From NCBI GenBank assembly GCA_900551365.1, contig URVZ01000042.1:1-14757 (forward strand): 14,757 nucleotides of DNA, read 5' to 3'. Both the position numbers and the translations under genes were made by a program. The notes under the pieces are model-generated. The model saw nothing but the letters and a program-made list of their open reading frames with translations. It had not been told where the DNA came from and did no database searches. The stretch comes from an uncultured Collinsella sp. Its GTDB lineage: Bacteria; Actinomycetota; Coriobacteriia; Coriobacteriales; Coriobacteriaceae. Positions 1 through 6,899 of this stretch are shown piece by piece. Numbering within the stretch: position 1 is the stretch's first letter; the number at the start of each line of letters is the position of its first letter.

Positions 1-13
1 GCGCCGAATGCTC

Positions 14-35
14 GCCATCGAAATTTATCGATGGC
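14..35. terminator. Hairpin downstream of the module 1 operon
   Basis: A perfect 8-bp inverted repeat, GCCATCGA/TCGATGGC, surrounds a 6-nt A/T loop just beyond the 3' end of the module 1 hydrolase gene on the - strand. No clear T-run follows it on the - strand; on the + strand it is followed by CTATTT. It may be a weak terminator or an RNA 3'-end stabiliser for the operon. The rest of positions 1-68 shows no gene. The window edge hides its wider context. Confidence 0.35.
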
Positions 36-68
36 CTATTTCAGACTGTAATGGGTATGCGGCAAAAG

Positions 69-1490
69 TTAGGCCATAAGCAGGCCGGTCTCCGCGACGT
101 TCTTGTACCAGTACGCGCTCGCCTTGGGATAGCGCTTCTGGGTCTCAAAGTCGATGTAGAACAGGCCATAGCGCTTGTTATAGCCGTTGGTCCAGGAGAA
201 CTGGTCCTGCAGCGACCACACAAAGTAACCGTCGACGTTCACGCCGCCGTCGATTGCCTTGAGGATCCACGCGAGATGCTGACGCATGTAGTCGATACGA
301 GGGGCGTCGTCGATAAAGCCATCCTCGAAGTCGTCCTTATAGCCCATGCCGTTCTCGGTGATGTAGATCTTCTTGTAGTTGGGGTAATCGTTCTTAATGC
401 GGAGTAGCAGGTCGTAGAGGCCCTCGGGATAGATGATCCAGTCCCAATCGGTGGTGGGTACGCCTTCGCGCACGCATGACTCGCCCACGCCCTTGAGGAA
501 CCAGCGCGAGGAGCCCTTGTCGCCGGTGCCATTGTGGTTGATGTCGTTTTCGCCCTCGGCAGCACGCAGGAACTGGCACTTGTAGGTGTTGACGCCCAGG
601 CAATCGTTGTAGGGGAGCGCGGCGGTCAGCGCGGCGATGTCCTCGTCGCGGACGTCGAGCTCGCCGCCGGCGATATGGGCCAGCTTGGTTGCGGCTTCCA
701 TGGTGTCGGCTGCATAGTGGCCGCGGAAGGTGGCGTCGAGTACCCAGCGGTTGTTGATGACGTCGGCCATGCGAGCTGCCTCGCAGTCGGCGGCGTTGTT
801 GGGATCGAGGGGATACTTGGGCTCCAGGTTCTGGACAATGCCGATCTCGCCCTCAAAGCCGCCCTCATGGAAGGCGACGACAGCCTTGGCGTGGGCCACC
901 ATCATGTTGTGCATGAGCTGGAAAGCCTTGTCCAGGCGATACTTCTCGCCGTGCGGCCAGTTGCCGACGATAAAGCTGCCCTCGGCGGTCGCGGGGATCT
1001 CGTTAAACGTGAACCAGTGCTTGACCTCGGTGAACTCGGCAAAGCAGAACTTGGCGTACTCGACAAAGGCGTCAATCGTCGTGCGCGTCAGGAAACCCTC
1101 GCCGCCGTTCTGGTAAAAGGCCTCGGGCGTATCGAAGTGATCGAGCGTGACATAGGGGATAACGCCAGCTTTGTTGCAGGTGGCGAAAAGCTCGTGATAG
1201 AAAGCGACGCCCTCGGGGTTAATCTCGCCGGTGCCACTGGGGAAGATGCGGCTCCAAGCGATAGAGACGCGAATACCGTTGATGCCGAAACGCTGGCACA
1301 GGTCGATATCGACCGGGTACTTGTTGTAGAAGTCGCTTGCGGGATCGGGGGAGAAGCGACCCTGGGCTGCCAGGAAATCGTCCCAGGGCACTTTGCCCTT
1401 GCCGTGCGTGCGGGTCTCGCCCTCAACCTGGTAAGCAGCGGTGGCGCCGCCAAACACAAAGCCGTCGGGGAACTGCATGGGGTTGGTCAT
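69..1490 (-). CDS. lacG: GH1 6-phospho-beta-galactosidase (LacG type), module 1
   Basis: A cytoplasmic glycoside hydrolase family 1 enzyme of 473 aa, the usual full GH1 length. It probably cleaves a 6-phosphorylated beta-galactoside delivered by the PTS. The N-terminal GH1 signature FVFGGATAAYQVEG is at residues 11-24. The acid/base glutamate is E164 in TFNE and the nucleophile is E379 in ITENG. Near the C-terminus, FSWTNGYNKRYG supplies the phosphate-binding residues S432, K439 and Y441, which correspond to S428/K435/Y437 of lactococcal LacG. W433 matches LacG W429, tied to galacto-configured substrates. The start is supported by AAAGGA six bases upstream of the ATG. It is the second gene of an operon behind the EIICB gene (75-bp gap with a hairpin). 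It closely resembles the module 3 enzyme in sequence. The family is certain; the exact sugar is inferred, and a 6-phospho-beta-glucosidase or dual activity is possible. Confidence 0.9.
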   Translation of the reverse strand: MTNPMQFPDGFVFGGATAAYQVEGETRTHGKGKVPWDDFLAAQGRFSPDPASDFYNKYPVDIDLCQRFGINGIRVSIAWSRIFPSGTGEINPEGVAFYHELFATCNKAGVIPYVTLDHFDTPEAFYQNGGEGFLTRTTIDAFVEYAKFCFAEFTEVKHWFTFNEIPATAEGSFIVGNWPHGEKYRLDKAFQLMHNMMVAHAKAVVAFHEGGFEGEIGIVQNLEPKYPLDPNNAADCEAARMADVINNRWVLDATFRGHYAADTMEAATKLAHIAGGELDVRDEDIAALTAALPYNDCLGVNTYKCQFLRAAEGENDINHNGTGDKGSSRWFLKGVGESCVREGVPTTDWDWIIYPEGLYDLLLRIKNDYPNYKKIYITENGMGYKDDFEDGFIDDAPRIDYMRQHLAWILKAIDGGVNVDGYFVWSLQDQFSWTNGYNKRYGLFYIDFETQKRYPKASAYWYKNVAETGLLMA

Positions 1491-1524
1491 GAGTCATCCT
1501 TTCTGTGGGATACGAATAGGGGGA

Positions 1525-1551
1525 GGTGCCCGAACTGGGGATCCGGGCACC
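1525..1551 (-). other. Intercistronic hairpin, module 1 operon
   Basis: GGTGCCCG and CGGGCACC form a perfect 8-bp GC-rich stem with an 11-nt loop, between the stop of the EIICB gene and the ribosome-binding site of the GH1 gene. On the - strand it is followed by CTCCCCCT rather than a T-run, so it is more likely an RNA stability or processing element than a full terminator. The other two operons have hairpins of unrelated sequence at the same place. Confidence 0.6.
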
Positions 1552-1565
1552 AACAGAGGGAGGAA

Positions 1566-3344
1566 CTAGTCGAGGTTCTCGCGGAGCCACTTGATGGCGC
1601 CAGCGGGGTCGCGAGTAAGGTCGATATATTCCTTACCGCGGGGAGCGAGCAGCTTAATGCCCAGACGATCGGTGTCGGCCTTCATGTCGTTGTAGTAGCT
1701 ACGAACCTGCGGGGCGAGCACGATGACGTCGTACTGATCCATGATGGCAGTGTGCTGGCCATAGGCGCCTGCGGAGGAAGCGATGTTCTCTCCGGTCTGC
1801 GCAGCACCTTCCTTGATGGCGTTGGCGAGCATGGCAGAGGTGCCGGCGCCGGCGCACAGGACGAGGACCTTCAGGCCATCGACATCCTTCTTAGCGGATG
1901 CGTCGAAGGCGGGCTCGGGCTGATCGGCGACAGACTTGCTGTCGGCGGCAGCGGCGGTCGGCTCGACGGAAGCGGCGGTCTGCTCGACAGCGGGCGCAGA
2001 GGTGCTGGCGGTGATGGTGGCAGCACCATCGGACTCGAGACCCAGCTCGGCGGCGCGCTCGGCCTCCTGGTCGCAGAGCAGCTTATCGTATGCCTTCAAG
2101 AACGGCAGGTAGATGATGGCGTCCAGCAAGATGATGATCGCGACAAATACCAGGGCGATAAGCTGGAAGTTCGTGGTGATGAAGATGCCGATGGGGGCAG
2201 GGGTAGCCCAAGGCACCACGAAGGAGAAGCCGTTCATGCCCACGTTGTCGATAAAGAACTTGGCAATACTTACGTTGACGCAGCCGGCGGCAACAAAGGG
2301 GATGAGCATGTAGGGGTTAAGGATCATCGGCGCGCCAAAGAGCAGCGGTTCGTTGACGGCGAAGGCAACAGGAACGATCGAGGCCTTGCCGACGGCTTTG
2401 AGCTGCTTGGACTTCATAAAGAGAATCAGCAGAAGTGGCACGATGAACGTGGCGCCGGTGCCGCCGAACTCACCCACGAGCGACATGTTGAAGGTGAGGG
2501 AGTGGGCGGGGTGACCACCGGCCAGCAGAACCTGCAGGTTCTCGGCCTGGTTAGCAAGACGGATGGGGTCGATGCCCGGCTGGACGATCGAGGGGCCGTG
2601 GACGCCGATGAACCAGAAGAACGCGGTGGCTGCCTGAATAAGGATGAGTCCGGGGTAGGTCTCTGCTGCAGTGAAGAGCGGGGAGAGCAGCTTGATGAGC
2701 AGCTCGGAGAACGGAACGCCCATGAGGTTGCGCACGACGACATCGATGATGCCGCAGATGATGACGGTGCCGCCAAAGGGGATGATGTCGCGGAAGTTCT
2801 GAGCGATGGCACCCGGAACCTCCTTGGGCAGCTTAATGGTCAGATCGCGCGAGACGCAGAATTTGTAGACCCACACGGTGATGAACGCGGCGATATAGGC
2901 CGAGAACAGACCGCGCGTGCCCATGCTGGTGCAGTCGAAGACCGAAAGCTCGGAGCCGTTGAACTTGGTGGTGAACTGCGTAACGGCGAGCAAAAGCATA
3001 CTGCACTGGGCGGCCACCATGGTGGAGCCGTCGTTGAGCACCTTGCCGGCGGGCATGCGACGGTTCATGGAAGCCGTGAAGTTCTTGGCGGTGGTGCCGG
3101 CAACCATGATGCCCATGACGCCCATGGTGAAGTTGTACAGCTTGTTACACCAGTCGATGAGCGGCTGGGGCAGCGTGATGCCAACTACGCCGGGAAGGGT
3201 GGCAATGAGCAGAAAGATCGAAGAGGTGAGGACGATGGGCATACACCCAAGGAATCCGTCCTTAATAGCCTGGAGGTAGATGTTCCTCGAGATCTTCTCA
3301 AAGAACGGCTGATGCTTTTCGAGCATCTTTACGATGGCGTCCAT
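1566..3344 (-). CDS. PTS Lac-family EIICB permease, module 1
   Basis: A 592-aa inner-membrane phosphotransferase permease with fused EIIC and EIIB domains. It imports a disaccharide and phosphorylates it at C6. Residues ~1-420 are the hydrophobic EIIC domain, with FFWFIGVHGPSIV (H249) and NEPLLFG (E332). These match the substrate-binding His and Glu known from the ChbC structure. An Ala/Glu/Thr-rich linker (~425-490) leads to EIIB, whose phosphorylated cysteine is C497 in VLVLCAGAGTS. AAGGAG lies four bases upstream of the ATG. It is the first gene of the operon, reading away from the divergent LacI-family gene. Its EIIB is closer to that of module 2 than to module 3. No EIIA domain is fused or adjacent, so phosphoryl transfer needs an EIIA from elsewhere. 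The substrate (lactose, another beta-galactoside or cellobiose) cannot be fixed from sequence. Confidence 0.9.
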   Translation of the reverse strand: MDAIVKMLEKHQPFFEKISRNIYLQAIKDGFLGCMPIVLTSSIFLLIATLPGVVGITLPQPLIDWCNKLYNFTMGVMGIMVAGTTAKNFTASMNRRMPAGKVLNDGSTMVAAQCSMLLLAVTQFTTKFNGSELSVFDCTSMGTRGLFSAYIAAFITVWVYKFCVSRDLTIKLPKEVPGAIAQNFRDIIPFGGTVIICGIIDVVVRNLMGVPFSELLIKLLSPLFTAAETYPGLILIQAATAFFWFIGVHGPSIVQPGIDPIRLANQAENLQVLLAGGHPAHSLTFNMSLVGEFGGTGATFIVPLLLILFMKSKQLKAVGKASIVPVAFAVNEPLLFGAPMILNPYMLIPFVAAGCVNVSIAKFFIDNVGMNGFSFVVPWATPAPIGIFITTNFQLIALVFVAIIILLDAIIYLPFLKAYDKLLCDQEAERAAELGLESDGAATITASTSAPAVEQTAASVEPTAAAADSKSVADQPEPAFDASAKKDVDGLKVLVLCAGAGTSAMLANAIKEGAAQTGENIASSAGAYGQHTAIMDQYDVIVLAPQVRSYYNDMKADTDRLGIKLLAPRGKEYIDLTRDPAGAIKWLRENLD

Positions 3345-3421
3345 AAAGCTCCTTTGCTACTTGATGCGCGATGCATGTGGATGGAACTGGTCGTCGATGG
3401 ATGGTCAGGACTGCCCGGAAA

Positions 3422-3440
3422 CCTTCCTGCTTAAGGAAGG
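3422..3440 (-). other. Small hairpin in the 5' leader of the module 1 operon
   Basis: CCTTCCT and AGGAAGG form a perfect 7-bp stem around a 5-nt loop. It sits between the operator and the EIICB start codon, so it would lie in the 5' untranslated RNA if transcription starts near the operator. No T-run follows it. It may stabilise the leader or be incidental. Confidence 0.35.
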
Positions 3441-3445
3441 CATTG

Positions 3446-3469
3446 CGAAATGACAACGTTGTCATTTCG
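3446..3469. promoter_or_regulatory. Operator O1 of module 1 (perfect 24-bp palindrome)
   Basis: A perfect 24-bp palindrome with core TGACAACGTTGTCA, centred on CpG at 3457/3458. The central CpG and two-fold symmetry are typical of LacI-family sites, where paired hinge helices insert at the centre. It lies between the divergent EIICB and LacI-family genes, 102 bp from the EIICB start. I infer that it is the main site of the module 1 repressor. Confidence 0.8.
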
Positions 3470-3471
3470 TT

Positions 3472-3490
3472 AATGACAACGTAAGACATT
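3472..3490. promoter_or_regulatory. Operator O2 of module 1 (half intact)
   Basis: This site repeats the left half of O1 exactly (AATGACAACGT), 23 bp away, about two helical turns. Its right half is degenerate (AAGACATT). The phasing suggests cooperative binding of two repressor dimers on the same DNA face. It lies on the LacI-gene side of O1. Confidence 0.55.
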
Positions 3491-3525
3491 TTTGGAAGAG
3501 CAACAAGGATATACGGGTGAGTGGT

Positions 3526-3547
3526 CGATATTGTTCGGTAAACGGTT
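3526..3547. promoter_or_regulatory. Shared motif upstream of the module 1 regulator promoter
   Basis: CGATATTGTTC runs into TTGTTCGGTAAACGGTT (3531-3547). The 17-mer recurs with one change in module 2 (8555-8571), and CGATATTGT recurs at 8370 and 14677. It ends just before the likely -35 region of the regulator gene. A -10-like TATGCT follows at 3572-3577, with only a weak -35 (TTTATC, 3550-3555). This could be the site of a second regulator common to the modules. Confidence 0.45.
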
Positions 3548-3619
3548 GATTTATCAGTCAGGCAGGTGGTGTATGCTAGAACGCAAAAAACAAGCGATAG
3601 AGAACCGAGTGGAGAAGCG

Positions 3620-4630
3620 GTGACAACGATGGACAAGAAAAACGTTTCGATGAACGACGTGGCGATTGCCGCGGGTGTTTCTCTCAAGACGGTGTCGCGC
3701 GCGATCAACGAGCCCGATAGCGTGCGAGAGTCGACACGCGATAAGGTCCATTCGGCAATGGAGGCGCTCGGATTTCGAACCAACTTTGCCGCGCGTTCGC
3801 TCAAGTTGGGCCGTTACGGGTGCATCGGCGTTGTGCTGTTTCACTTGTCAGGCGGTGCCGTGGACATGATTGACGGTATCGCCGATGCCGCCGAAGAGCG
3901 AGGCTTTGCGCTCACAATGATCAAAAAGCGGGCGGGGGAGAAGATGACCATTGCCGATGCGGCGCGCAGGATGTCGCAGCTTCCCGTCGACGGCATGATC
4001 TTCAACCTGCGTCAGATGGTCGATGACTTTGATACTTTTGAGGCACCGAAAGACCTCAAGACGGTGATTATCACACCGATGGAGCATCCTACCTGCTCCA
4101 CCGTCAGTGACGACCAAGAGGGCGGCGCGCGCATGGCGTGCGAGTACTTCTTGAATCGCGGGCACAAGAACGTGTACTTCGTCTCTGGTAAGAAAGAGTC
4201 ACTGTCGAGCCAGTGCCGTATGAAAGGTTGGCGTGCGGCACTCGAGGCGCGTGGCATTGAGCCGCCCGAGCCTCTGCAAGGCGATTGGAATGCGGATAGT
4301 GGCTATGCCGCGGGCCTTGTGCTTGCCGATAAGCCCGATTGCACGGCGGTCCTCGCTGCTAACGACTGCATGGCAAACGGCGTGATGATGGCTCTACGTG
4401 ACAAAGGGCTCAGTGTGCCCAATGATGTGTCCGTGATCGGCTTCGACGATGAGCTCTATAAGACGATTCCCAACTCGATTCTGACGTCGGTGAAGTTTCG
4501 CCACCGCGAGCTGGGCGTCCGTGCGCTTAACGAGGTCGTCGCAGGTCTGGAAGCCCCGAGCTCCAGAAGCCGTACGCTCGTCTCGGGCGTGTTGGTCGAA
4601 CGTTCCAGCGTAAAGGACCTGCGGGCGTAG
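3620..4630 (+). CDS. LacI-family transcriptional repressor, module 1
   Basis: A 336-aa DNA-binding regulator, normal LacI-family length. The N-terminal helix-turn-helix reads VSMNDVAIAAGVSLKTVSRAIN. L22 and K23 occupy the specificity positions (Y17/Q18 of E. coli LacI) and R27 the conserved Arg. A hinge helix NFAARSL follows. The periplasmic-binding-protein-like effector domain includes LPVDGMI, MEHPTCSTV, ADSGYAAG, LAANDCMANG and DVSVIGFDDE. I chose GTG 3620 because GGAG sits five bases upstream; ATG 3629, nine bases later, has poor spacing and is the alternative. It is divergent from the EIICB-GH1 operon with CpG-centred palindromes between, so it most likely represses that operon and perhaps itself. 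Its inducer is unknown; it is probably the sugar or phosphosugar handled by the operon. The MEHPxCSTVxxDQ-type segment is shared by the three regulators here. Confidence 0.9.
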   Translation: MTTMDKKNVSMNDVAIAAGVSLKTVSRAINEPDSVRESTRDKVHSAMEALGFRTNFAARSLKLGRYGCIGVVLFHLSGGAVDMIDGIADAAEERGFALTMIKKRAGEKMTIADAARRMSQLPVDGMIFNLRQMVDDFDTFEAPKDLKTVIITPMEHPTCSTVSDDQEGGARMACEYFLNRGHKNVYFVSGKKESLSSQCRMKGWRAALEARGIEPPEPLQGDWNADSGYAAGLVLADKPDCTAVLAANDCMANGVMMALRDKGLSVPNDVSVIGFDDELYKTIPNSILTSVKFRHRELGVRALNEVVAGLEAPSSRSRTLVSGVLVERSSVKDLRA

Positions 4631-4647
4631 ACGTGCTCGGCCTGTTC

Positions 4648-4704
4648 GTCTAAATCTGTAACAGGTAGGGCCGAAAATCTCAGCTAGTTGTTACAGATTT
4701 AGAC
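4648..4704. repeat. REP-like palindromic element, copy A
   Basis: Perfect 16-bp arms GTCTAAATCTGTAACA and TGTTACAGATTTAGAC enclose a 25-nt loop. The loop sequence (CCGAAAA, then CAGCTAG) resembles copies C and E and can partly pair with itself. It starts 17 bases after the regulator stop codon. There is no T-run, so it is not a classical terminator. Confidence 0.8.
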
Positions 4705-4729
4705 AATTCGGTCCGGTATATTCCGTTTG

Positions 4730-4784
4730 TCTCGATCTGTAACGTCTAAGCGGTCAAAAGTGGTCTACATGTTACAGATTGAGA
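4730..4784. repeat. REP-like palindromic element, copy B
   Basis: Arms TCTCGATCTGTAAC and GTTACAGATTGAGA differ at one position, which is a G-U pair in RNA read from the + strand. The loop carries CGGTCAAAAG and GGTCTA, matching copy D. The left flank CCGTTTG is also shared with copy D, which marks a B/D subtype. Confidence 0.78.
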
Positions 4785-4803
4785 TTTTCGGCTTGGCCTG
4801 TGC

Positions 4804-4868
4804 GTTCATCTCGATCTGTAACAGCTAGGACCGAAAAACTCGGCTAGATGTTACAGATTGAGATGAAC
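4804..4868. repeat. REP-like palindromic element, copy C
   Basis: The longest near-perfect copy: 20-bp arms, left arm GTTCATCTCGATCTGTAACA, with one G-T mismatch. The 25-nt loop has a second stem, CTAG and CCGA pairing with TCGG and CTAG, capped by AAAAC, so the whole element can fold into one long hairpin. The loop is almost identical to copy E. Confidence 0.82.
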
Positions 4869-4891
4869 AGGAGGACGGGTGCGGTCTAAAC

Positions 4892-4932
4892 AAAATGGCC
4901 CGCGCATCACACATCGATGCACGGGCCATTTA
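4892..4932. terminator. Bidirectional terminator between modules 1 and 2
   Basis: AAATGGCCCG pairs with CGGGCCATTT, and an inner GCAT/ATGC extends the stem. The stem is followed by TTTATTG on the + strand and TTTTGTTT on the - strand. It can therefore end both the module 1 regulator transcript and the module 2 operon transcript, whose EIICB gene ends at 4964. Confidence 0.8.
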
Positions 4933-4963
4933 TTGTCTGCAAGCGGCAGGTGGTGTCAGCGTC

Positions 4964-6724
4964 TTATGCCTCGAGGTTTTCCTCGATCCAGGCGACGGCG
5001 CCCTTGGGATCCTTAGTGAGGTCGATGTACTGTTTGCCCTTGGGCGACAGCAGCGTGATGCCCAGGCGGTCGGTGTCGGCCTTCATCTCGTTGTAATAGG
5101 TGCGAACCTGCGGAGCCAGGACGATGACGTTGTACTGGTCCATGATGGCGTAGTGACTGCCGTAGGCACCGGCGTTGGCGGTAATGTCGATGCCCAGCTC
5201 GTCGGCGCCTTCCTTAAGCGCGTTGGCGAGCAGTGCAGAGGTGCCGGCGCCAGCGCACAGAACCAGAACCCTCAGATCCTTGCCCTTAAGGGCGGACGGA
5301 GCTGCGGAGGCCTCAGTGGCAGAAGCGGTCTCGACAACAGGAGCCTCAACGGCGGGGGCGTCAGCGGTCTTAACGGTCTTGGTCTCCTCGGCCTCTTCTT
5401 CGGCCAGGGTCTCGGCCTCCTGCTTGCACAGGACGTTGTCGTAGGCCTTGCAGAACGGGTAGTAGATCAAGAAGTCAACGACCAGCAGGACGACAACCAG
5501 GACCAGAGAGATCGGCTGGAAGTTGGTGTCGATGAAGGTGCCGATCGGTCCGGGGAGTGCCCACGGCATGGCATAGATAAAGCCGTTCATGCCCAAAAAG
5601 TCGATGAAGAACTTACCAATGAGGACGTTGGCCACGGGGGCAAACAGGAACGGGATCAGGAAGTACGGGTTGAGGATGATGGGCGCGGCGAACAGCAGCG
5701 GCTCGTTGACGGCGAACATCACGGGTACGACAGAGGCTTTGCCGACGGCCTTGAGCTGCTTGGAGCGCATAAAGAGCAGGAAGATGATCGGGACAATGAA
5801 CGTGGCGCCGGTGCCGCCGAGTTCGCCGATGTAGTTACCGAAGTTCTCGGTCAGGGCGAGGGCGGGGTGACCGCCGGCCTGCAGCGTGGCGAGGTTGGTG
5901 GTGATGTTGCCAAACAGCGCGGCGTTGAGGGCAGGCTTAACGACCGAGGGGCCGTGGATGCCCATGAACCAGAACAGCGGGATCATGAACCAGATGAGGG
6001 CGAGGCCGGCGTAGGAATCGGCAGCGGCGAACAGCGGGCTCACCAGCGTGGAGATGACGTTGGCAAACGGGACGGCCAAGCAGGTGCGGCAGATAACGTC
6101 GATGACGGCGACAAACAGGATGGAGAAGCTGAAGGCGAAGATGTCGCGGAAGTTCTGGGCGATGGCGCCGGGGACTTCTTTGGGCAGCTTGATGGTGATG
6201 TCTCGCTTAATGCAGAAGGCATAGATGTTGACCGTGGCAAATGCGGCGACAAAGGAGCTCAGCAGGCCCTTGGTGCCCATGTTGTCGGTAAAGAACACCG
6301 AGACATCGGCGCCGTCGATCTTGGCACTCGTCTGGGTAACGGCCAAGATGAGCATAGCGCACATGGCGGCGACCATGGTGCTCGTGGCGTTGATGGCCTT
6401 GCCGGCAGGCATGCGGCGGTTCTTGGAGCCGGTCAGCGCGCTTGCGGTGGTGCCGGCGACCATGATGCCCACGACGCCCATCGTGAAGTTGTAAACCTTG
6501 TTGCAGAAGTTCACGACGTCGACGTTCCACCAGTCGGGCAGCGTAAAGCCGCCGACCGTGGCGACAACGCCCGGCAGGGTCGAAATAAGCAGGAAGACAG
6601 AAGAAGACAGGATGATGGGCATTGCTGCCAAAAAGCCGTCTTTAATGGCCTGAAGGTAGATGTTCTTAGAGACCTTGTCGAAGTACGGCTGACCTTTCTC
6701 CAAGAACTTAACGATCGATTCCAT
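4964..6724 (-). CDS. PTS Lac-family EIICB permease, module 2
   Basis: A 586-aa membrane permease with EIIC (about residues 1-430) fused to EIIB, which transports and 6-phosphorylates a disaccharide. FWFMGIHGPSVV carries H258 and NEPLLFA carries E341, the expected substrate-contacting residues. The linker (about 433-483) is rich in Glu, Thr and Ala. EIIB has its phosphocysteine C490 in VLVLCAGAGTS. Compared with module 1, it has extra residues near 55-70 (a GGF...WWN segment) but an otherwise very similar EIIB and a shared NRRMPAGK motif. AGAGGAG lies eight bases upstream of the ATG. It is the second gene of the operon, 175 bp behind the GH1 gene, the reverse of the order in modules 1 and 3. 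No EIIA is nearby. Substrate unknown. Confidence 0.9.
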   Translation of the reverse strand: MESIVKFLEKGQPYFDKVSKNIYLQAIKDGFLAAMPIILSSSVFLLISTLPGVVATVGGFTLPDWWNVDVVNFCNKVYNFTMGVVGIMVAGTTASALTGSKNRRMPAGKAINATSTMVAAMCAMLILAVTQTSAKIDGADVSVFFTDNMGTKGLLSSFVAAFATVNIYAFCIKRDITIKLPKEVPGAIAQNFRDIFAFSFSILFVAVIDVICRTCLAVPFANVISTLVSPLFAAADSYAGLALIWFMIPLFWFMGIHGPSVVKPALNAALFGNITTNLATLQAGGHPALALTENFGNYIGELGGTGATFIVPIIFLLFMRSKQLKAVGKASVVPVMFAVNEPLLFAAPIILNPYFLIPFLFAPVANVLIGKFFIDFLGMNGFIYAMPWALPGPIGTFIDTNFQPISLVLVVVLLVVDFLIYYPFCKAYDNVLCKQEAETLAEEEAEETKTVKTADAPAVEAPVVETASATEASAAPSALKGKDLRVLVLCAGAGTSALLANALKEGADELGIDITANAGAYGSHYAIMDQYNVIVLAPQVRTYYNEMKADTDRLGITLLSPKGKQYIDLTKDPKGAVAWIEENLEA

Positions 6725-6836
6725 AGTTCACGCTCCTCTTTGCATGAAATCTTAATGGCATGGACGTTGAAAACCTATATGGTCTCCCGCTTGCTAAAAG
6801 CCCGGGTGCAGGCGGGGTCGGTCCCAGGGGGAGAGA

Positions 6837-6883
6837 GGGGAGCGGCTGGGTTTGTATCGCATGGGGCCGCTCCCCCTCGGGGG
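6837..6883 (-). other. Intercistronic hairpin(s), module 2 operon
   Basis: GGGGAGCGGC (6837-6846) pairs perfectly with GCCGCTCCCC (6866-6875) around a 19-nt loop. CCCCC/GGGGG (6872-6883) overlaps it and would form a competing small hairpin. It lies in the 175-bp gap after the GH1 stop codon. On the - strand it is followed by TCTCTCCCCC and not a T-run. This suggests RNA processing or partial attenuation before the EIICB gene. Confidence 0.6.
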
Positions 6884-6899
6884 AAAGCGAGGCGATGCG

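Larger units (their letters stand above)
4631..4963. other. Convergent intergenic region with repeat array
   Basis: This 333-bp gap separates the 3' end of the module 1 regulator from the 3' end of the module 2 EIICB gene. It holds three REP-like palindromes (4648-4704, 4730-4784, 4804-4868) and a bidirectional terminator (4892-4932). I see no coding potential. Confidence 0.8.

Noticed and set aside
534..3434. A 966-codon open frame on the + strand
   Set aside because: It runs antisense across two clear genes (GH1 and EIICB). Its translation is low-complexity, rich in Gly, Asp, Glu, His and Val, with no domain. Similar long antisense frames lie opposite the other permeases, as expected in GC-rich DNA.
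4648..4868. CRISPR array
   Set aside because: The repeats are long inverted palindromes with conserved loops, irregular spacing and related spacers, and no cas gene is nearby.
4648..4868. Tandem Rho-independent terminators
   Set aside because: The stems are long, but none is followed by a T-run. A proper terminator with T-runs lies separately at 4892-4932.
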